From Providencia vermicola (GTDB lineage: Bacteria > Pseudomonadota > Gammaproteobacteria > Enterobacterales > Enterobacteriaceae): a stretch of 64,000 nucleotides of DNA. Made by a program: the position numbers and the translations under genes. The stretch covers positions 1 through 64,000 of the forward strand of contig NZ_JAGSPI010000002.1 of the NCBI RefSeq assembly GCF_020381325.1, read 5' to 3'. Positions within the stretch are counted from its first letter, which is position 1, and the number at the start of each line of letters is the position of its first letter. Shown here one piece after another: positions 21,119-33,558 of the stretch. The notes beneath the pieces were generated by a model. It made no database searches. It worked only from the letters and a program-made list of their open reading frames with translations, and was not told the DNA's origin.

Positions 21119-21712
21119 CTATTTTTGACTGTCTAAAGCTCGTCTCACAGGAGCAAAGCTTTTACGATGGAATTCGGTTGCACCATACTGCGCCAATTTT
21201 TCTAAGTGATATGCGGTTGGGTAGCCTTTATGCTTTGCAAAGCCATATTCTGGAAATGCTTTGTCCAGCTCAACCATCTCCCTATCCCGTACCACTTTCG
21301 CTAAAATGGATGCTGCGCTTATTTCTTGCACAAGGCTATCGCCTTTGACCACCGCCTGTGAAGGCATTGGTAGTTCAGGGCAGCGATTGCCATCAATTAA
21401 AACAAATTCAGGGACGATAGATAACCCTGCAACGGCACGCTGCATGGCTAACATCGTCGCATGTAATATATTTATTTTATCAATTTCTTCAGGTTCTGCA
21501 CGGCCAATACACCAGCACAACGCTTTTTCTTTAATTTCGTCGAATAGTTTCTCGCGTTTCTTTTCGCTGATTTTTTTAGAGTCGGCGAGCCCTGCAATCG
21601 GGTTATTCGGGTCAAGGATTACCGCAGCGGTGACTACCGCTCCGACTAATGGCCCGCGTCCGACTTCATCAACGCCAGCAATTAAGTTGGCTTTGGGATA
21701 GATAAATTCCAT
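21119..21712 (-). CDS. rnhB: Ribonuclease HII
   Basis: Cuts RNA in RNA-DNA hybrids and initiates removal of misincorporated ribonucleotides. 197 residues (E. coli 198). Catalytic DEVGRG at 15-20 (Asp15, Glu16); a further acid in [10 protein letters not shown]. The ATG shares its A with the lpxB stop codon (TAATG), so translation is likely coupled. Confidence 0.97.
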   Translation of the reverse strand: MEFIYPKANLIAGVDEVGRGPLVGAVVTAAVILDPNNPIAGLADSKKISEKKREKLFDEIKEKALCWCIGRAEPEEIDKINILHATMLAMQRAVAGLSIVPEFVLIDGNRCPELPMPSQAVVKGDSLVQEISAASILAKVVRDREMVELDKAFPEYGFAKHKGYPTAYHLEKLAQYGATEFHRKSFAPVRRALDSQK

Positions 21713-22863
21713 TAATTTCTAACCAAATCGAGTACTGCTTGTGCAGCTTGTTTATCTGCATCACAACGGATTAGTTGATGCAGATGTAAAAAAGTTTCTT
21801 TTAATTTATCAACTCGCTCTCCCCCTTCCAATAATGGAAGCAGTTCCTGCGCCAGTTTTTCTGGCTGACACTCTTCTTGCAGCAGTTCTTTGACAATTTC
21901 TTTTTCAGCAAGCAGATTTGGCAAGGAAACATATGGGGTTTTGACTAAGCGCTTAGCAAGCCAAAAAGTGAATGGTTTCATTCGGTAACCAACCACCATA
22001 GGACATTTAGTCAGCATGCATTCTAAGGCTGCGGTTCCCGATGCTAACAGTGTAGCATCCGCCGCTATCATCGCATCACGGGCTTGCCCATCTAGAATAT
22101 GCACAGATAATTCGGGTGCAGCAGTGGCTTTTATGGTATCAAATTGCTGGCGACGCTTTGAATTAACCAACGGTACCACAATGTGCAAATCAGGGAAGCG
22201 TTGTTGGAGTATTTGCGCCGTTTGTAAAAAATCGGCACTCAACATTTCGACTTCTGAATGACGGCTTCCAGGCAATAATGCGAGGCATTTTGCATTTTCG
22301 GGAATGCCGAGGCGTTCTCGCGCAGCAAGTTTATCTGGGTTCAACGGGATCGCATCCGCCATCGTGTGGCCAATAAAGCGACAAGGCACATCAAAACGAT
22401 CGTAAAACGCTTTTTCGAAGGGTAAAAATGCTAAGACTAAATGAGTGGAGCGACCAATTTTAAATACGCGTTTTTGTCGCCATGCCCAAACGGAAGGGCT
22501 AACGTAATGAATGGTTTTAATGCCTTTCGCTTTTAAGCGCCCTTCAAGAGTGATGTTAAAATCAGGGGCATCAATTCCGACAAAAATGTCGGGTTGTAAC
22601 TGCGTAAAACGCTGGGTCAAGTCTTTACGAATGGATAATAAGCGAGGTAACCGGCCGAGAACTTCAACAATCCCCATCACGGCTAATTCTTCCATTTCAT
22701 ACCAAGCTTCACAGCCTTCAGCTTGCATCAACGGGCCTGCTACACCAACAAAGCGCGCATTAGGCACTTGTTCTTTAAGTGCACGAATAAGCCCTGCACC
22801 GAGAATATCACCAGATGTCTCTCCGGCAACAAGGCCAATAGTAAGTGGACGGTTATCAATCAC
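21712..22863 (-). CDS. lpxB: Lipid-A-disaccharide synthase
   Basis: GT19 glycosyltransferase that joins UDP-2,3-diacylglucosamine and lipid X at the inner membrane. 383 residues (E. coli 382). [13 protein letters not shown] near the N terminus, [12 protein letters not shown] around 125, and the donor-site [12 protein letters not shown] around 270. Positioned between lpxA and rnhB as in E. coli. Confidence 0.97.
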   Translation of the reverse strand: MIDNRPLTIGLVAGETSGDILGAGLIRALKEQVPNARFVGVAGPLMQAEGCEAWYEMEELAVMGIVEVLGRLPRLLSIRKDLTQRFTQLQPDIFVGIDAPDFNITLEGRLKAKGIKTIHYVSPSVWAWRQKRVFKIGRSTHLVLAFLPFEKAFYDRFDVPCRFIGHTMADAIPLNPDKLAARERLGIPENAKCLALLPGSRHSEVEMLSADFLQTAQILQQRFPDLHIVVPLVNSKRRQQFDTIKATAAPELSVHILDGQARDAMIAADATLLASGTAALECMLTKCPMVVGYRMKPFTFWLAKRLVKTPYVSLPNLLAEKEIVKELLQEECQPEKLAQELLPLLEGGERVDKLKETFLHLHQLIRCDADKQAAQAVLDLVRN

Positions 22864-22916
22864 CGAAATTCGCTCCTTAATAAAGGCCTAGTCACGTTAA
22901 CCACAGTACCTTGTGA

Positions 22917-23714
22917 TTAACGGATAATACCACGCTTAGATTGTGCAGAATCTTCTAAGAAATCACTAAACACTTTAACATGTTCGTTTACTTTTGCCGC
23001 TTCTGCGATTTCTTCACGCGCTTCTTCTAATGATTTACCTGAACGATACAACGTCTTGTATGCATTACGAATAGCATGCAGTGATTCTTTTTCAAAACCA
23101 CGACGTTTTAAACCTTCAAGGTTTAAGCCAAATGGTGTTGCATGGTTACCTTGTGCAATAACATAAGGAGGCACATCTTGTGCCACACCAGAGCAGCCAC
23201 CAACCATAACATGAGCACCAATTTTACAAAATTGATGCACCGCAGTCATGCCACCTATAATCGCGTAATCGCCTAACGTGACATGGCCACCAAGGGTTCC
23301 GTTATTTGCAATAATGCAGCGATTACCAATGATACAATCGTGAGCTATATGCACGTTAACCATCAATAGGTTATCGTCACCCACTTTTGTTAGGCCAATA
23401 TCTTGGACGGTACCACGGTGGATAGTCACGCTTTCTCTAATGCGGTTTCTATCACCAATTTCAACACGAGTTGGTTCGCCTTGGTACTTCAAGTCTTGGT
23501 TAATTTCACCGATTGAAGCAAACTGGAAAATGACATTATCGCGGCCAATTTTAGTATGGCCATTAACGACAACGTGAGATTTCAGCTCAGTGCCTTCGCC
23601 AATTTCAACATTCGCGCCAATATAACAAAAAGGGCCAATACGCACATTGGCTCCAATAATCGCACCCTCTTCAACAATGGAGGAAGGATGGATATAGGCA
23701 GTATTGTCAATCAT
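22917..23714 (-). CDS. lpxA: UDP-N-acetylglucosamine acyltransferase
   Basis: First enzyme of lipid A synthesis; transfers a 3-hydroxyacyl chain from ACP to UDP-GlcNAc. 265 residues (E. coli 262) from the ATG one base after the fabZ stop. Left-handed beta-helix of hexapeptide repeats; catalytic His125 in VHIAHDC. The three extra residues fall in the C-terminal helical part. Confidence 0.97.
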   Translation of the reverse strand: MIDNTAYIHPSSIVEEGAIIGANVRIGPFCYIGANVEIGEGTELKSHVVVNGHTKIGRDNVIFQFASIGEINQDLKYQGEPTRVEIGDRNRIRESVTIHRGTVQDIGLTKVGDDNLLMVNVHIAHDCIIGNRCIIANNGTLGGHVTLGDYAIIGGMTAVHQFCKIGAHVMVGGCSGVAQDVPPYVIAQGNHATPFGLNLEGLKRRGFEKESLHAIRNAYKTLYRSGKSLEEAREEIAEAAKVNEHVKVFSDFLEDSAQSKRGIIR

Positions 23715-23715
23715 A

Positions 23716-24168
23716 TCAGACCTCACGGCGACGGGCGCACATCATTTCTGCTTCGCAGGCCACTTCTCCATCAACTTTTGCAACGCCTTTAAAACGTGCG
23801 ACTCCGCGACGTTCTTTAATAAATTCAACTTCTAAGACCATTTGGTCCCCAGGTAGAACAGGACGTTTAAAACGTGCATTGTCTATCGCTGCAAAATAAT
23901 ACAGTTCACCCGGCTCTAATTTTCCGACGCTTTTAAATGCTAGAATACCTGTTGCTTGCGCCATTGCTTCTAAAATTAAAACACCTGGGAAAATCGGTTT
24001 ACCAGGGAAATGCCCTTGGAAAAATGGCTCGTTGAAGGAAACATTTTTAACTGCGCGCAAAGATTTGCCTTCTTCAAAATCCAATACACGGTCAACCAAA
24101 AGAAATGGGTAACGGTGTGGAAGGAGCTCTAAAATTTCTTCAATATTCAGAGTATGATTATCACTCAT
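23716..24168 (-). CDS. fabZ: (3R)-hydroxymyristoyl-ACP dehydratase
   Basis: Dehydrates beta-hydroxyacyl-ACP in fatty-acid elongation and competes with LpxA/LpxD for hydroxymyristoyl-ACP. 150 residues; hot-dog fold with His53 in QGHFPG and Glu67 in LILEAMAQ. Placed between lpxD and lpxA, the classic arrangement linking phospholipid and lipid A supply. Confidence 0.97.
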   Translation of the reverse strand: MSDNHTLNIEEILELLPHRYPFLLVDRVLDFEEGKSLRAVKNVSFNEPFFQGHFPGKPIFPGVLILEAMAQATGILAFKSVGKLEPGELYYFAAIDNARFKRPVLPGDQMVLEVEFIKERRGVARFKGVAKVDGEVACEAEMMCARRREV

Positions 24169-24297
24169 CGAAATACTCTTCCTGTCTATTAATACGGTTA
24201 TTATTAACGAATCGGCCTGCTTTAACCTTAAATTAGGTTAACTGGCAGGCCGGAAAACGTAACTCAGATAACTATTTTAGCCTGAATTACAAAATGA

Positions 24298-25335
24298 TTA
24301 CTGATTTTTTTGATTTTGGCTATCTAATTCACGTTCAACATTTTTCAGTCGCTTATTCATCTCATTGATACTTAAGACTAAAGCAGCTGTTTTACGCCAA
24401 ACTTTATTAGGTTGTAAAGGGATGCCTGAAGAGTAAACACCAGGTTCAGTGATAGGACGCATGACCATTCCCATTCCCGTTACTGTGACCTTATCGCAAA
24501 TTTCCATATGACCGTTGATCACACTCGCGCCACCAATCATACAGTAACGGCCGATTTTTAAGCTGCCAGCCATAATTACGCCGCCAGCAACTGCGGTATT
24601 ATCACCAATAATGACATTATGTGCAATTTGGCACTGGTTATCGATAATAACCCCATTGCCAATCACTGTGTTATCAAGTGCACCGCGGTCAATTGTTGTA
24701 CTTGCGCCGATCTCAACACGATCGCCGATGATCACGGTGCCTAATTGTGGGATTTTGATCCAATTACCGCGATCATTTGCATAGCCAAAGCCATCTGACC
24801 CGATCACAGTACCTGATTGCACCAAGCAGTGTTCGCCAATTTCAATATTGTGGTAAACGCTGACATTTGCCCATAAACGAGTGCCAGCCCCAATACGTGT
24901 GTTTTTACCCACAAAACAACCCGCGCCAATCACCACGTTATCACCCAGTACAACACCACTTTCGATAACGGCATTTGCGCCAATTGCGACATTTTTACCG
25001 AGTGTTGCATCATTGGCAATCACTGCGGATGCATGAATATCTTCAGCCGGGCTTGGCGTGGTATCCATGATTTGTGCCATCCGTGCATAGGCTAAGTACG
25101 GGTTATCAACAACCAGTGCTGCGACTTTGCAGGATTCGAGATCTTTTGCTGTGAGAACCACTGCAGCAGCTTGGCAATCGGCCAATTTGTCGCTGTAACG
25201 GCTATCAGATAAAAAAGTTATCTGTTGATTATTCGCTGAATGCATAGGTGCAATACTGGTGATGACGATATCGCCATCACCATGTAATTGTGCATTCAAC
25301 TGCTGAGCAAGATCAGCCAATCGAATTGAAGACAT
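24298..25335 (-). CDS. lpxD: UDP-3-O-(3-hydroxymyristoyl)glucosamine N-acyltransferase
   Basis: Adds the second hydroxyacyl chain in lipid A synthesis. 345 residues (E. coli 341). N-terminal uridine-binding domain, a long left-handed beta-helix, catalytic His239 in QCQIAHN, C-terminal helix. Three bases after skp. Confidence 0.97.
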   Translation of the reverse strand: MSSIRLADLAQQLNAQLHGDGDIVITSIAPMHSANNQQITFLSDSRYSDKLADCQAAAVVLTAKDLESCKVAALVVDNPYLAYARMAQIMDTTPSPAEDIHASAVIANDATLGKNVAIGANAVIESGVVLGDNVVIGAGCFVGKNTRIGAGTRLWANVSVYHNIEIGEHCLVQSGTVIGSDGFGYANDRGNWIKIPQLGTVIIGDRVEIGASTTIDRGALDNTVIGNGVIIDNQCQIAHNVIIGDNTAVAGGVIMAGSLKIGRYCMIGGASVINGHMEICDKVTVTGMGMVMRPITEPGVYSSGIPLQPNKVWRKTAALVLSINEMNKRLKNVERELDSQNQKNQ

Positions 25336-25338
25336 CTA

Positions 25339-25833
25339 TTATTTAACCTGTTTTTGAACCTGACTCGTGATGTCGATGCTATCTTTTGCATATGCAACTG
25401 CGTTTGCATCGATAACGACATCGTAGCCTTCTTTAGCGGCAACAGACTTAATAGAGTCCTGAATACGAGTTAAAATCTTATTACGCTCTTCACCTTGACG
25501 ACGACGGTTGTCTTCTTCAAATTTCTGCGCTTTTTCAGCAAAAGTGTCACGTTTAGTCATGAGTTCGGATTCAAGTTTTTCGCGCTCGCTTTGCTTCATG
25601 GTAGCACCATCACGACGCAGTTTTTCTACGCGTGATTGCAGGTCTTTTTCCAGATTCTGCAATTCAGTCGCACGGCTTTTGAATTCGCTTTCAAGCTGTT
25701 TAGCAACGGCTTCACGCGCAGGCATATTTTGGAAAATTTCACCAACGTTTACGATAGCGATTTTTTCAGCATAAGCCCCCGCAGACATTGCTAAAGCAAT
25801 ACTCACACCCGCTGCACACAACAATTTTTTCAC
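25339..25833 (-). CDS. skp: Periplasmic chaperone Skp
   Basis: Trimeric jellyfish-shaped chaperone that carries unfolded outer-membrane proteins to BamA. 164 residues; signal peptide likely cleaved after AYA (residue 22). The middle is a long charged coiled coil (about 45-120), as expected for the tentacles. Lies ~90 nt after bamA and 3 nt before lpxD. Confidence 0.96.
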   Translation of the reverse strand: MKKLLCAAGVSIALAMSAGAYAEKIAIVNVGEIFQNMPAREAVAKQLESEFKSRATELQNLEKDLQSRVEKLRRDGATMKQSEREKLESELMTKRDTFAEKAQKFEEDNRRRQGEERNKILTRIQDSIKSVAAKEGYDVVIDANAVAYAKDSIDITSQVQKQVK

Positions 25834-25922
25834 ACTAAACTCCTTAGCCCATATGTATGGTTGGAAATTTTGGTTGCCCCCATAACATTATGGGGGCCTT
25901 CATAGATAGAAACTGGACTAGA

Positions 25923-28337
25923 TTACCACGTTCTACCAATATTAAATTGGAACTGTTCTGATTTATCCCCTTCGTAGTCCTTAATCGGCTGCGCATAAGA
26001 GAAGACCAGAGGTCCAAGTGGGGACATCCACTGTAAAGCCACACCCGCTGAAGCACGGACATTAGACGCCTTACCGTAGTCAGGCATACCCGCGCGCCAA
26101 TCGGATGGAATACTATTCCAGTTAGTATCCCATACAGTACCCGCATCAACGAAAAGAGAGGTACGAACTGAGTTCGAATATTTCTCATCGAGGAACGGTG
26201 TAGGGGTAATTAACTCAAACGATGCTGCATACATGGCATTACCACCAACTGCATCACTCGATGGGCTACCTGGCTCAGGACCATCTTTTCCATTAATTTT
26301 CTTCAAGTAAACCGCTTTCGGACCGATATTGTTCGAGCGGAAACCACGAATGGTACTCGAACCACCCGCATAGAAGTTTTCATAGAATGGCATTTGCTTG
26401 CTGCCGATACCGTCACCATAACCTGCTTGAGCACGACCCAGCACAACCCATGTTTCATCTTCATTTAATGGATAGTACTGCGCAGTATCAAAACGCAACT
26501 TATAGTATTCGTTATCAGAACCAGGAATAGTCACTTTACCAGAGACATTCGTTTTATTACCTGAAGTTGGGAAGAAACCACGGTTTAACGAGTTGTAAGT
26601 CCAGCCTAAGTTAAGCGTAAAGTCATCCGCATCAAAGCTTTCTTTATTACGGCCATTTTCTGTAATTGGTGGATTTTTCCCCATAGAATCAAGGTAATCC
26701 CACATCGCAGCTTGAGCACGCATATCAGAAAGACGGTTATGAACATAACCCGCACCCACACGGAAAGAGTTATTTTCATTGAATGGGAAGCTTAAGAAGC
26801 TATCTAAGCCATACGTTTTGTTGTTATAGCCAGACAGGTCAGCATCTTTCGCACTAAAGTCGTTATAGAAAACGCGACCACCCAAGCTCACACCATTAAC
26901 AGTGAAATAAGGGTCAGTAAAGGAGAACTCAACGTTAGTTGAATAGTCATTTTTACTTGCGTTGATACCAACCGCGTTACCAGTACCTAACCAGTTATCT
27001 TGCGTAACACCGACTTGGAAGCTCACGCCACTTTCTGTACCGAAACCGATACCGAAGTTCATCGAGCCTGTATTACGTTCTTTAACTTTATAGATTACAT
27101 CAACTTGATCAGGGCTGCCTGGCACACGCTGAGTTTCAACATCAACAGTTTCGAAATACCCTGTACGATTCAGACGTTCTTTACCAAGCTCGACAAGGTC
27201 ATTCCCCAGCCATGCTCCTTCCATTTGACGCATTTCGCGACGTAGGACAGTATCTTTACTAGTGTCATTACCTTGGAAACGAATTTCACGAACGTAGAAA
27301 CGGTTACCTGCATCAATGTTCAGATGTAATTTAACTGTTTTATCGGTGTCGTTAATTTCAGGCTGAGTCATCACTCGTGGATAGGCATAACCATAACGAC
27401 CAAACAATTCTTTGATCTGGTTTTCCATCCGCGTCACTTGCGCACCATTGTATAACTCACCTGGTGTAATTGTGATCAGCTCTTTGATTTCATTTAAATG
27501 TTCAGCCGTATTACCATTAATTTCAACGCCAGAAATTTTGTACTGGTCGCCTTCAGTAATGTTAATCGTGATGTAAATACCTTTTTTGTCTGGGGTCAGA
27601 CTAACTTGGGTAGAATCAATATTAAAACGTGCATAACCGCGATCAAGGTAGAAACTGCGCAGCGTTTCTAAGTCGCCCGCCAGTTTTTGCTTCTGATATT
27701 TTTGGTCTGCCGCAAGGTTCCACCATGGGACATCATCACGTAATTGCAGCTTGTTAACCAATTCAGCAGTCGTGTAGTTTTTGTTCCCCACAATGTTAAT
27801 CTGCTGAATTTGCGCAGAAACACCTTCGGAGAATACAAATTTTAAATCCACACGATTACGCGGTAATGGTGTCACAACGGCTTTCACTGTCGCGTTGTAT
27901 TTACCCACACTGTAGTAAAAGTCTTCTAAGCCTTTTTCAATATTCGCGATTGTCGTGCGGTCAAGTGCCTCACCCACGCGGATATTTGAAGCCTCCAAGT
28001 TCTGCTTGAGCATATCGTCTTTAACAGATTTATTACCTGTAAACGTGATGCTTGCGATGGTTGGCCGCTCTTTAACTTGAACGATCAGCGTGTTTCCATC
28101 ACGCAGGACCCTAACATCTTCGAAGTTACCCGTTGAAAATAATGATCGAATCGAACGACTAATATCGTCGTTATCAATCGAATCACCCACCCTAACAGGC
28201 ATGTTCAATAATGCTGCACCAACGGCGACGCGTTGTAGACCTTCGAAACGAATGTCTTTAACTACGAATCCGTCTGAACCGTATGCAGTGGCGCTGCCTA
28301 GAAGCAGCGACGCTATGAGCAACTTTTTCATCGCCAT
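25923..28337 (-). CDS. bamA: Outer-membrane protein assembly factor BamA
   Basis: Core of the BAM complex that inserts beta-barrel proteins. 804 residues (E. coli 810). Signal peptide 1-20, five POTRA domains to about residue 420, then the 16-strand barrel ending in FNIGRTW with the C-terminal aromatic. The conserved IRGF of loop L6 is present (near residue 660). The segment after it, which in E. coli L6 holds a disulfide-bonded cysteine pair, is shorter and has no cysteine; the protein as a whole has none. Confidence 0.97.
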   Translation of the reverse strand: MAMKKLLIASLLLGSATAYGSDGFVVKDIRFEGLQRVAVGAALLNMPVRVGDSIDNDDISRSIRSLFSTGNFEDVRVLRDGNTLIVQVKERPTIASITFTGNKSVKDDMLKQNLEASNIRVGEALDRTTIANIEKGLEDFYYSVGKYNATVKAVVTPLPRNRVDLKFVFSEGVSAQIQQINIVGNKNYTTAELVNKLQLRDDVPWWNLAADQKYQKQKLAGDLETLRSFYLDRGYARFNIDSTQVSLTPDKKGIYITINITEGDQYKISGVEINGNTAEHLNEIKELITITPGELYNGAQVTRMENQIKELFGRYGYAYPRVMTQPEINDTDKTVKLHLNIDAGNRFYVREIRFQGNDTSKDTVLRREMRQMEGAWLGNDLVELGKERLNRTGYFETVDVETQRVPGSPDQVDVIYKVKERNTGSMNFGIGFGTESGVSFQVGVTQDNWLGTGNAVGINASKNDYSTNVEFSFTDPYFTVNGVSLGGRVFYNDFSAKDADLSGYNNKTYGLDSFLSFPFNENNSFRVGAGYVHNRLSDMRAQAAMWDYLDSMGKNPPITENGRNKESFDADDFTLNLGWTYNSLNRGFFPTSGNKTNVSGKVTIPGSDNEYYKLRFDTAQYYPLNEDETWVVLGRAQAGYGDGIGSKQMPFYENFYAGGSSTIRGFRSNNIGPKAVYLKKINGKDGPEPGSPSSDAVGGNAMYAASFELITPTPFLDEKYSNSVRTSLFVDAGTVWDTNWNSIPSDWRAGMPDYGKASNVRASAGVALQWMSPLGPLVFSYAQPIKDYEGDKSEQFQFNIGRTW

Positions 28338-28378
28338 CGTTGTTATGCGTATTCCTTACTGGTCCCCAGCTTACAAAA

Positions 28379-29731
28379 TTAGAAGCGAGAGAAATCATTA
28401 AAAAGTGCAAGTCCCATTAACAGAATCAATGCCATTGCACCTATCCGAAAACTAAAGTCTTGTACTCGCTCAGACACTGGACTTCCCTTAATTTTTTCAA
28501 TTAATAAGAAGAGCAAATGCCCCCCATCTAAAACAGGCAAGGGAAACAGATTGATGATACCTAAATTCACGCTAATAAGCGCAATAAACATCAAATAATA
28601 TACCAAGCCTGATTCGGCTGATACCCCCGCTCCTTTCGCGATAGATATCGGACCGCTTAAGTTATTGAGTTTGACATCCCCAACAACCAATTTACCCATC
28701 ATGTTGACCGTTAGCTTCATCAACTGCCACGTTTTATCACTTGCTTGGTAAAACGCAGAAAATGGCCCGTATTGCTGTACCATTTTATATTCATCTGCCA
28801 ACGGTAACACTGAAAGTTCCACCCCCGCAAATCCAATTTTCTCACCACGCTGCCCATCTTGGCTATCTGGCGTTAAGGTGAGTGAAATACGTTGTGAAGA
28901 ACGTTCAATCTCTAATTTTAACGGTGTTCCTGGATTCATACGAATAATTCGAGTCACAGGGTTCCAATACCCAAGTTCCTCACCATTAACACTCACAATT
29001 CTATCGCCTGGAATTAAGCCCGCCCGTTCACCAGCTTGACCTACGGTTACTTTTTGAATCACAGGGTCGATTCTGACTGAAACTGGCATAATGCCCAGTG
29101 ACAAAATCGGATCTTGCTTTTCAGGGTCAAATTTCCAGTCAGTTAAATCAACTGTTTTAGTTATGGGTTCACTATACCCTTGTGGCAACACTTGCGCAGT
29201 TAACTCGCGATCACCTATTTTACCAACTAATGCTAAGCGCGCCGAATTCCAATCAGGTGTTTCGATACCATCAATGGATTTTAGTTCCATTTTTGGTTCA
29301 AAATTCGCAACTGCTGCAATCGAACCAGGTTTTATATCCTCAATAACTGGCTTCACAGAAGGAACACCAATCATAAAGACTATCCAGTAGACAACAATAG
29401 CCAACAAAAAGTTCGCAATTGGACCAGCACTAATAATTGCCGCGCGTTGCCCTACCGTTTTATTGTTAAATGCTTCATGTCGGCGTTCAGGAGAAACGTC
29501 ACCAACACGTTCATCCAACATTTTGACATAACCGCCCAGCGGGATTAACGCCAAAACAAACTCAGTACCGTGTTTATCTACTTTACGCCACAACGTTTTA
29601 CCAAAACCAATGGAGAAACGCTCAACATAAACGCCACAGCGGCGTGCAACCCAATAATGGCCAAATTCGTGTACGGTTATCAGCACACCAATTGCAATAA
29701 TAAATGCCGCTAAGCTCCAAATAAATCCCAT
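28379..29731 (-). CDS. rseP: Sigma-E regulator intramembrane metalloprotease RseP
   Basis: Site-2 protease that cleaves RseA after DegS to release sigma-E, and clears signal-peptide remnants. 450 residues, as in E. coli. Zinc motif HEFGH at 21-25 in the first membrane helix, two periplasmic PDZ domains, LDGGH motif near residue 400. Eight bases after cdsA. Confidence 0.97.
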   Translation of the reverse strand: MGFIWSLAAFIIAIGVLITVHEFGHYWVARRCGVYVERFSIGFGKTLWRKVDKHGTEFVLALIPLGGYVKMLDERVGDVSPERRHEAFNNKTVGQRAAIISAGPIANFLLAIVVYWIVFMIGVPSVKPVIEDIKPGSIAAVANFEPKMELKSIDGIETPDWNSARLALVGKIGDRELTAQVLPQGYSEPITKTVDLTDWKFDPEKQDPILSLGIMPVSVRIDPVIQKVTVGQAGERAGLIPGDRIVSVNGEELGYWNPVTRIIRMNPGTPLKLEIERSSQRISLTLTPDSQDGQRGEKIGFAGVELSVLPLADEYKMVQQYGPFSAFYQASDKTWQLMKLTVNMMGKLVVGDVKLNNLSGPISIAKGAGVSAESGLVYYLMFIALISVNLGIINLFPLPVLDGGHLLFLLIEKIKGSPVSERVQDFSFRIGAMALILLMGLALFNDFSRF

Positions 29732-29739
29732 TTATCTTC

Positions 29740-30600
29740 CTACAGCCCAAAGCCGTTAAAAATTAACAAATTCAGCCCAGCAAATACTGGAATTGCTGCA
29801 GTTAAGCTATCGATACGGTCAAGAATACCACCGTGACCAGGGATTAAATGACTACTGTCTTTAATACCAGATTGGCGCTTAAACATACTTTCCGTTAAAT
29901 CGCCAAATACAGATACTACAACAACAATAATTGAAGTCACTAGCAAATAATCTGGCATAGCAGGGATTGGCGCATATGCACTAAATACCCAAGAAATAAT
30001 CCCGGCAGTGATTAAACCACCAACGAGGCCTTCCCACGTTTTGCCTGGAGAGACTTTTGGGGCCATTTTATTACGGCCAATCGTACGACCAAAGGCATAA
30101 GCACCAGAGTCCGCTCCCCATACCAATAACATGACATACAGTAGCCACCATGCACCAATAGCGGTGTCATTCTGGTAGCCCACGGTACGCAGTGCCATCA
30201 TTCCGCAGTAAAAAGGGATTATAGTTAATACCCCAAATAATAAGCGAATAATAACAGACTTACCCCATGAAGCTGATGCTGGATAAGTGACAACAAGGAT
30301 AATAGCAACCCCCCACCAGACCAGCCCTGCCCATAGTCCATAAAGGATCATTGGCGCATTGGATAATACCGTGATGTCAGGGATTGAAAATTGTATTGCA
30401 AGTAATATTGCAGCAAAAACAACCGCTAAGCTAATTCGTTTAACTTGTGAATGCCATCCTGCAAATTGCGCCCATTCCCAAGCACCTAGTGCAGAAACCG
30501 CAATCACAACTAAACCAAAATTCGCTGGAGAAAGAAAAAACAACGCCGCAATAACAATTGGTATCAATACTATCGCAGTAAGCAAACGATATTTCAGCAC
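29740..30600 (-). CDS. cdsA: Phosphatidate cytidylyltransferase
   Basis: Makes CDP-diacylglycerol, precursor of all phospholipids. 286 residues, multi-spanning; the CTP-transferase signature lies near the C terminus (VFGDLTESMFKRQSGIKDS ... PGHGGILDRIDS). Nine bases after uppS. Confidence 0.97.
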   Translation of the reverse strand: MLKYRLLTAIVLIPIVIAALFFLSPANFGLVVIAVSALGAWEWAQFAGWHSQVKRISLAVVFAAILLAIQFSIPDITVLSNAPMILYGLWAGLVWWGVAIILVVTYPASASWGKSVIIRLLFGVLTIIPFYCGMMALRTVGYQNDTAIGAWWLLYVMLLVWGADSGAYAFGRTIGRNKMAPKVSPGKTWEGLVGGLITAGIISWVFSAYAPIPAMPDYLLVTSIIVVVVSVFGDLTESMFKRQSGIKDSSHLIPGHGGILDRIDSLTAAIPVFAGLNLLIFNGFGL

Positions 30601-30609
30601 ATCTATCCC

Positions 30610-31365
30610 CTATTCTTTGACGAGTTCGTCATCTGATTCAGCCCCACCATAACGACGCTCGCGCTTACTAAATGCATCAACCGCATCCTGAAACACCATT
30701 TCATCAAAATCTGGCCACAAAACGTTGGTGAAATAAAATTCCGCATAAGCGACTTGCCATAATAGGAAGTTGCTAATTCGATGTTCTCCCCCTGTTCTGA
30801 TGACTAAGTCGACATTCTCTTGGTCATGCATACAGATTGAGTTATTAATAGAGTCTTCATTGATATCATCAATAGAAAGCTCACCACTTTGCACTTTTGC
30901 AAAGATTTGCTTCACACTGTTGGCGATATCCCAGCGCCCACCATAGTTCGCTGCAATATTTAATATTAAGCCTGTATTGTTTTGCGTCAGTGCTTCTGCT
31001 TTATCAATGCGTTTTCTAAGACGCTCGCTAAAGCGGTCAATATCCCCTATCACTTTTAATTTAACATTGTTCTTGTGTAGGTTTTTGACTTCATTATCGA
31101 GTGCAAAAACGAATAATTCCATCAACGAACTGACTTCTTTTTCAGGCCTTCGCCAATTTTCACTGCTAAATGCATAAAGCGTGAGCGAGCTGATTTTATT
31201 TTTTACCGCAAAACGCACAGAGTTACGTACAGATTCAACACCTGCCTTATGGCCTGTTATTCTGAGTTTTCCTCTCTGTTTTGCCCATCGCCCATTACCA
31301 TCCATAATGATAGCGACATGCTTAGGCATCATCGATTCAGAGAGATTTTCACCACTAGAGTTCAT
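30610..31365 (-). CDS. uppS: Undecaprenyl diphosphate synthase
   Basis: Cis-prenyltransferase that builds the C55 carrier used for peptidoglycan and O-antigen. Also named ispU. 251 residues; catalytic Asp22 in MDGNGRWAKQR, LYAFSSENWRRP around 85-95, RTGGEHRISNFLLWQ near 195. Heads the uppS-cdsA-rseP-bamA run; a gap of 186 nt to dxr contains no recognisable terminator. Confidence 0.97.
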   Translation of the reverse strand: MNSSGENLSESMMPKHVAIIMDGNGRWAKQRGKLRITGHKAGVESVRNSVRFAVKNKISSLTLYAFSSENWRRPEKEVSSLMELFVFALDNEVKNLHKNNVKLKVIGDIDRFSERLRKRIDKAEALTQNNTGLILNIAANYGGRWDIANSVKQIFAKVQSGELSIDDINEDSINNSICMHDQENVDLVIRTGGEHRISNFLLWQVAYAEFYFTNVLWPDFDEMVFQDAVDAFSKRERRYGGAESDDELVKE

Positions 31366-31551
31366 TAAATGTTAATCCTTGTGAGTACCGCTTTGAGAAT
31401 ACCACTCAATAATAACCACTATTATTAAGTTTGCTGATAAGACACATCCTTAATTCTCTGCTAAATACTAGGTTATCTTTCTTTTTTTAAACGCATCACA
31501 TATTAAAGATAAATTATGGTTATCAGCAACTAAATAAATCACATACCAAGC

Positions 31552-32745
31552 TTAAACTGTCTGAGCGATTATTTTTATCGCATCACGACGTGCACATTCA
31601 TCGATTTCTAAGACCTCTTCAATAGAAACAGGTTCAGAAAAAACTTGGTTTTCTAATATTTTGTGATTAATTTTCGCGATATCTGTAAAACGAATTTTCC
31701 CTTCAAGGAACGCCGCTACCGTCATTTCATTTGCCCCATTTAGTGCTGTTGTCGCTGCTTGCCCTTGATGACACGCATCAATAGCAAGTTTCAAACAAGG
31801 GTAGCGCTGATAATCAGGTTGCACAAATGTTAATGATGAAAGGCTAGCGAAATCAAGCGGTTTTGCACCTGACATAATACGCTGCGGGTAAGCCATGCTA
31901 TACGAAATTGGGGTGCGCATATCAGGGGTACCAAGCTGTGCGATGACACTACCATCTCGGTATCTCACCATTGAGTGGATCACCGATTGTGGGTGAATAA
32001 TCACTTCCATCTGTTCAGCATTTGCATTGAAGAAATAACAGGCTTCAATATATTCTAGCCCTTTATTCATCATAGTCGCTGAATCAACTGAAATTTTACG
32101 TCCCATCGACCAATTCGGGTGATTACACGCTTCATCTGGCGTCACGTTATCAAAGTGCGATAGTGGCGTATCTCTAAATGGGCCACCTGAGCCTGTTAAA
32201 ACAATACTGGAAATACCTGAAGCCGTTAAATCAGCAAAACCTAAGTTAAGCTGAATAATTTCAGGTAAACTTTGGAAGATAGCATTATGTTCACTATCAA
32301 TTGGAAAGACTGAGGCATTATGTTGACGAATCTCATTAAAGAATAAACGGCCACTGGTAATTAAAGACTCTTTATTCGCTAATAATATTCTTTTACCTTT
32401 GCGGATCGCTGCCAAAGTGGGTAATAACCCAGCAACACCCGTAATTGCTGACATCACTTGGTCTGCCTCATCAAGGCCTGCAAGGTCAATTGCCGCTTTT
32501 TTGCCCGACAACACTTCTGTTTTGTTATTATTCTCAGATAAAATTGCCCGTAACGCCTTAGCCGATGACTCATCCGCCATGGCGGCATATTTCGGATTAA
32601 ACTCAAGACACTGCTTGGCCATTTCGGCAACATTTTTACCTGCAACAAGGGCAAGAACTTGGAATTTTTCAGGATTTTGACGAACAACAGAAAGTGTATT
32701 AGTACCAATTGAACCTGTTGAACCCAGGACTGTCAGACGTTTCAT
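31552..32745 (-). CDS. dxr: 1-deoxy-D-xylulose 5-phosphate reductoisomerase
   Basis: Second step of the MEP isoprenoid pathway (also named ispC), feeding the UppS substrate. 397 residues (E. coli 398). NADPH-binding GSTGSIG at 8-14; metal-binding SEHNA region around 150 (DSEHNAIFQ) and the substrate loop with KEYIEAC-like [11 protein letters not shown] around 230. Confidence 0.97.
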   Translation of the reverse strand: MKRLTVLGSTGSIGTNTLSVVRQNPEKFQVLALVAGKNVAEMAKQCLEFNPKYAAMADESSAKALRAILSENNNKTEVLSGKKAAIDLAGLDEADQVMSAITGVAGLLPTLAAIRKGKRILLANKESLITSGRLFFNEIRQHNASVFPIDSEHNAIFQSLPEIIQLNLGFADLTASGISSIVLTGSGGPFRDTPLSHFDNVTPDEACNHPNWSMGRKISVDSATMMNKGLEYIEACYFFNANAEQMEVIIHPQSVIHSMVRYRDGSVIAQLGTPDMRTPISYSMAYPQRIMSGAKPLDFASLSSLTFVQPDYQRYPCLKLAIDACHQGQAATTALNGANEMTVAAFLEGKIRFTDIAKINHKILENQVFSEPVSIEEVLEIDECARRDAIKIIAQTV

Positions 32746-32833
32746 AGTGATCAGATACTCTGTATTAATTCAATACTGAGATTATATCAGCTTAGTGATA
32801 AGAAAGGATTTTTTAATGGGTACGAAAAATAAT

Positions 32834-32878
32834 AAAGCCACGCTAACGCACACTTTTCGAGCTTACGTTGGTGGCTTT
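32834..32878 (-). terminator. Terminator after frr
   Basis: On the minus strand AAAGCCAC and AACG pair with CGTT and GTGGCTTT across a loop of about 20 nt, followed by ATTATTTTT. Located between frr and dxr. Confidence 0.75.
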
Positions 32879-32892
32879 ACTACCAAGATGGA

Positions 32893-33450
32893 TTAAAACT
32901 CCATCAACTCTGCTTCTTTTTGCGCTAGTGATTCATCCACTTTCTTGATGTAGTTATCAGTCAGCTTTTGAATGTCATCTTGTGAACGACGCTCATCATC
33001 TTCACTGATTTCTTTATCTTTTAGCAGCGCTTTTACTTTGTCATTAGCGTCACGACGCACGTTACGAACAGCGATACGACCTTGTTCCGCTTCACCACGA
33101 ACCACTTTAATTAAGTCTTTACGACGTTCTTCCGTTAACGGAGGAAGTGGAACACGGATAACGGTACCAGCGGAAGATGGATTCAAGCCTAAATCAGACG
33201 CCATAATCGCTTTTTCAATCGCAGGTGACATGCTACGGTCAAAAACAGAAATAGCTAATGTACGTGAATCTTCAACTGTCACGTTAGCTAATTGGCGCAA
33301 TGGTGTCGCTGAGCCATAATATTCAACAGTGATACCATCTAATAAACTTGGAGATGCACGGCCTGTACGAACTTTGCTGATTTGGTTTTTGAATGCTTCA
33401 AGGCTCTTTTCCATACGGTCTTGAGCATCTTTTTGGATTTCGTTAATCAC
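32893..33450 (-). CDS. frr: Ribosome recycling factor
   Basis: With EF-G splits post-termination ribosomes. 185 residues, tRNA-like two-domain fold; conserved [15 protein letters not shown] (about 26-40), [20 protein letters not shown] in the middle and [13 protein letters not shown] in the C-terminal half. Confidence 0.97.
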   Translation of the reverse strand: MINEIQKDAQDRMEKSLEAFKNQISKVRTGRASPSLLDGITVEYYGSATPLRQLANVTVEDSRTLAISVFDRSMSPAIEKAIMASDLGLNPSSAGTVIRVPLPPLTEERRKDLIKVVRGEAEQGRIAVRNVRRDANDKVKALLKDKEISEDDERRSQDDIQKLTDNYIKKVDESLAQKEAELMEF

Positions 33451-33558
33451 GTTTTCAACCCTTAAGAACTGATTATTAAAGGCCGCAATGCGACCTCGCT
33501 TAAATTGTCTGAATTTATCTTAGATAATACATTTAAACTCAGGCTGTGTCTCTGAGTA

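Noticed and set aside
25844-26188. Minus-strand frame of 114 codons at the end of bamA
   Set aside because: It is bamA read in another frame and runs into the bamA-skp spacer; no conserved features.
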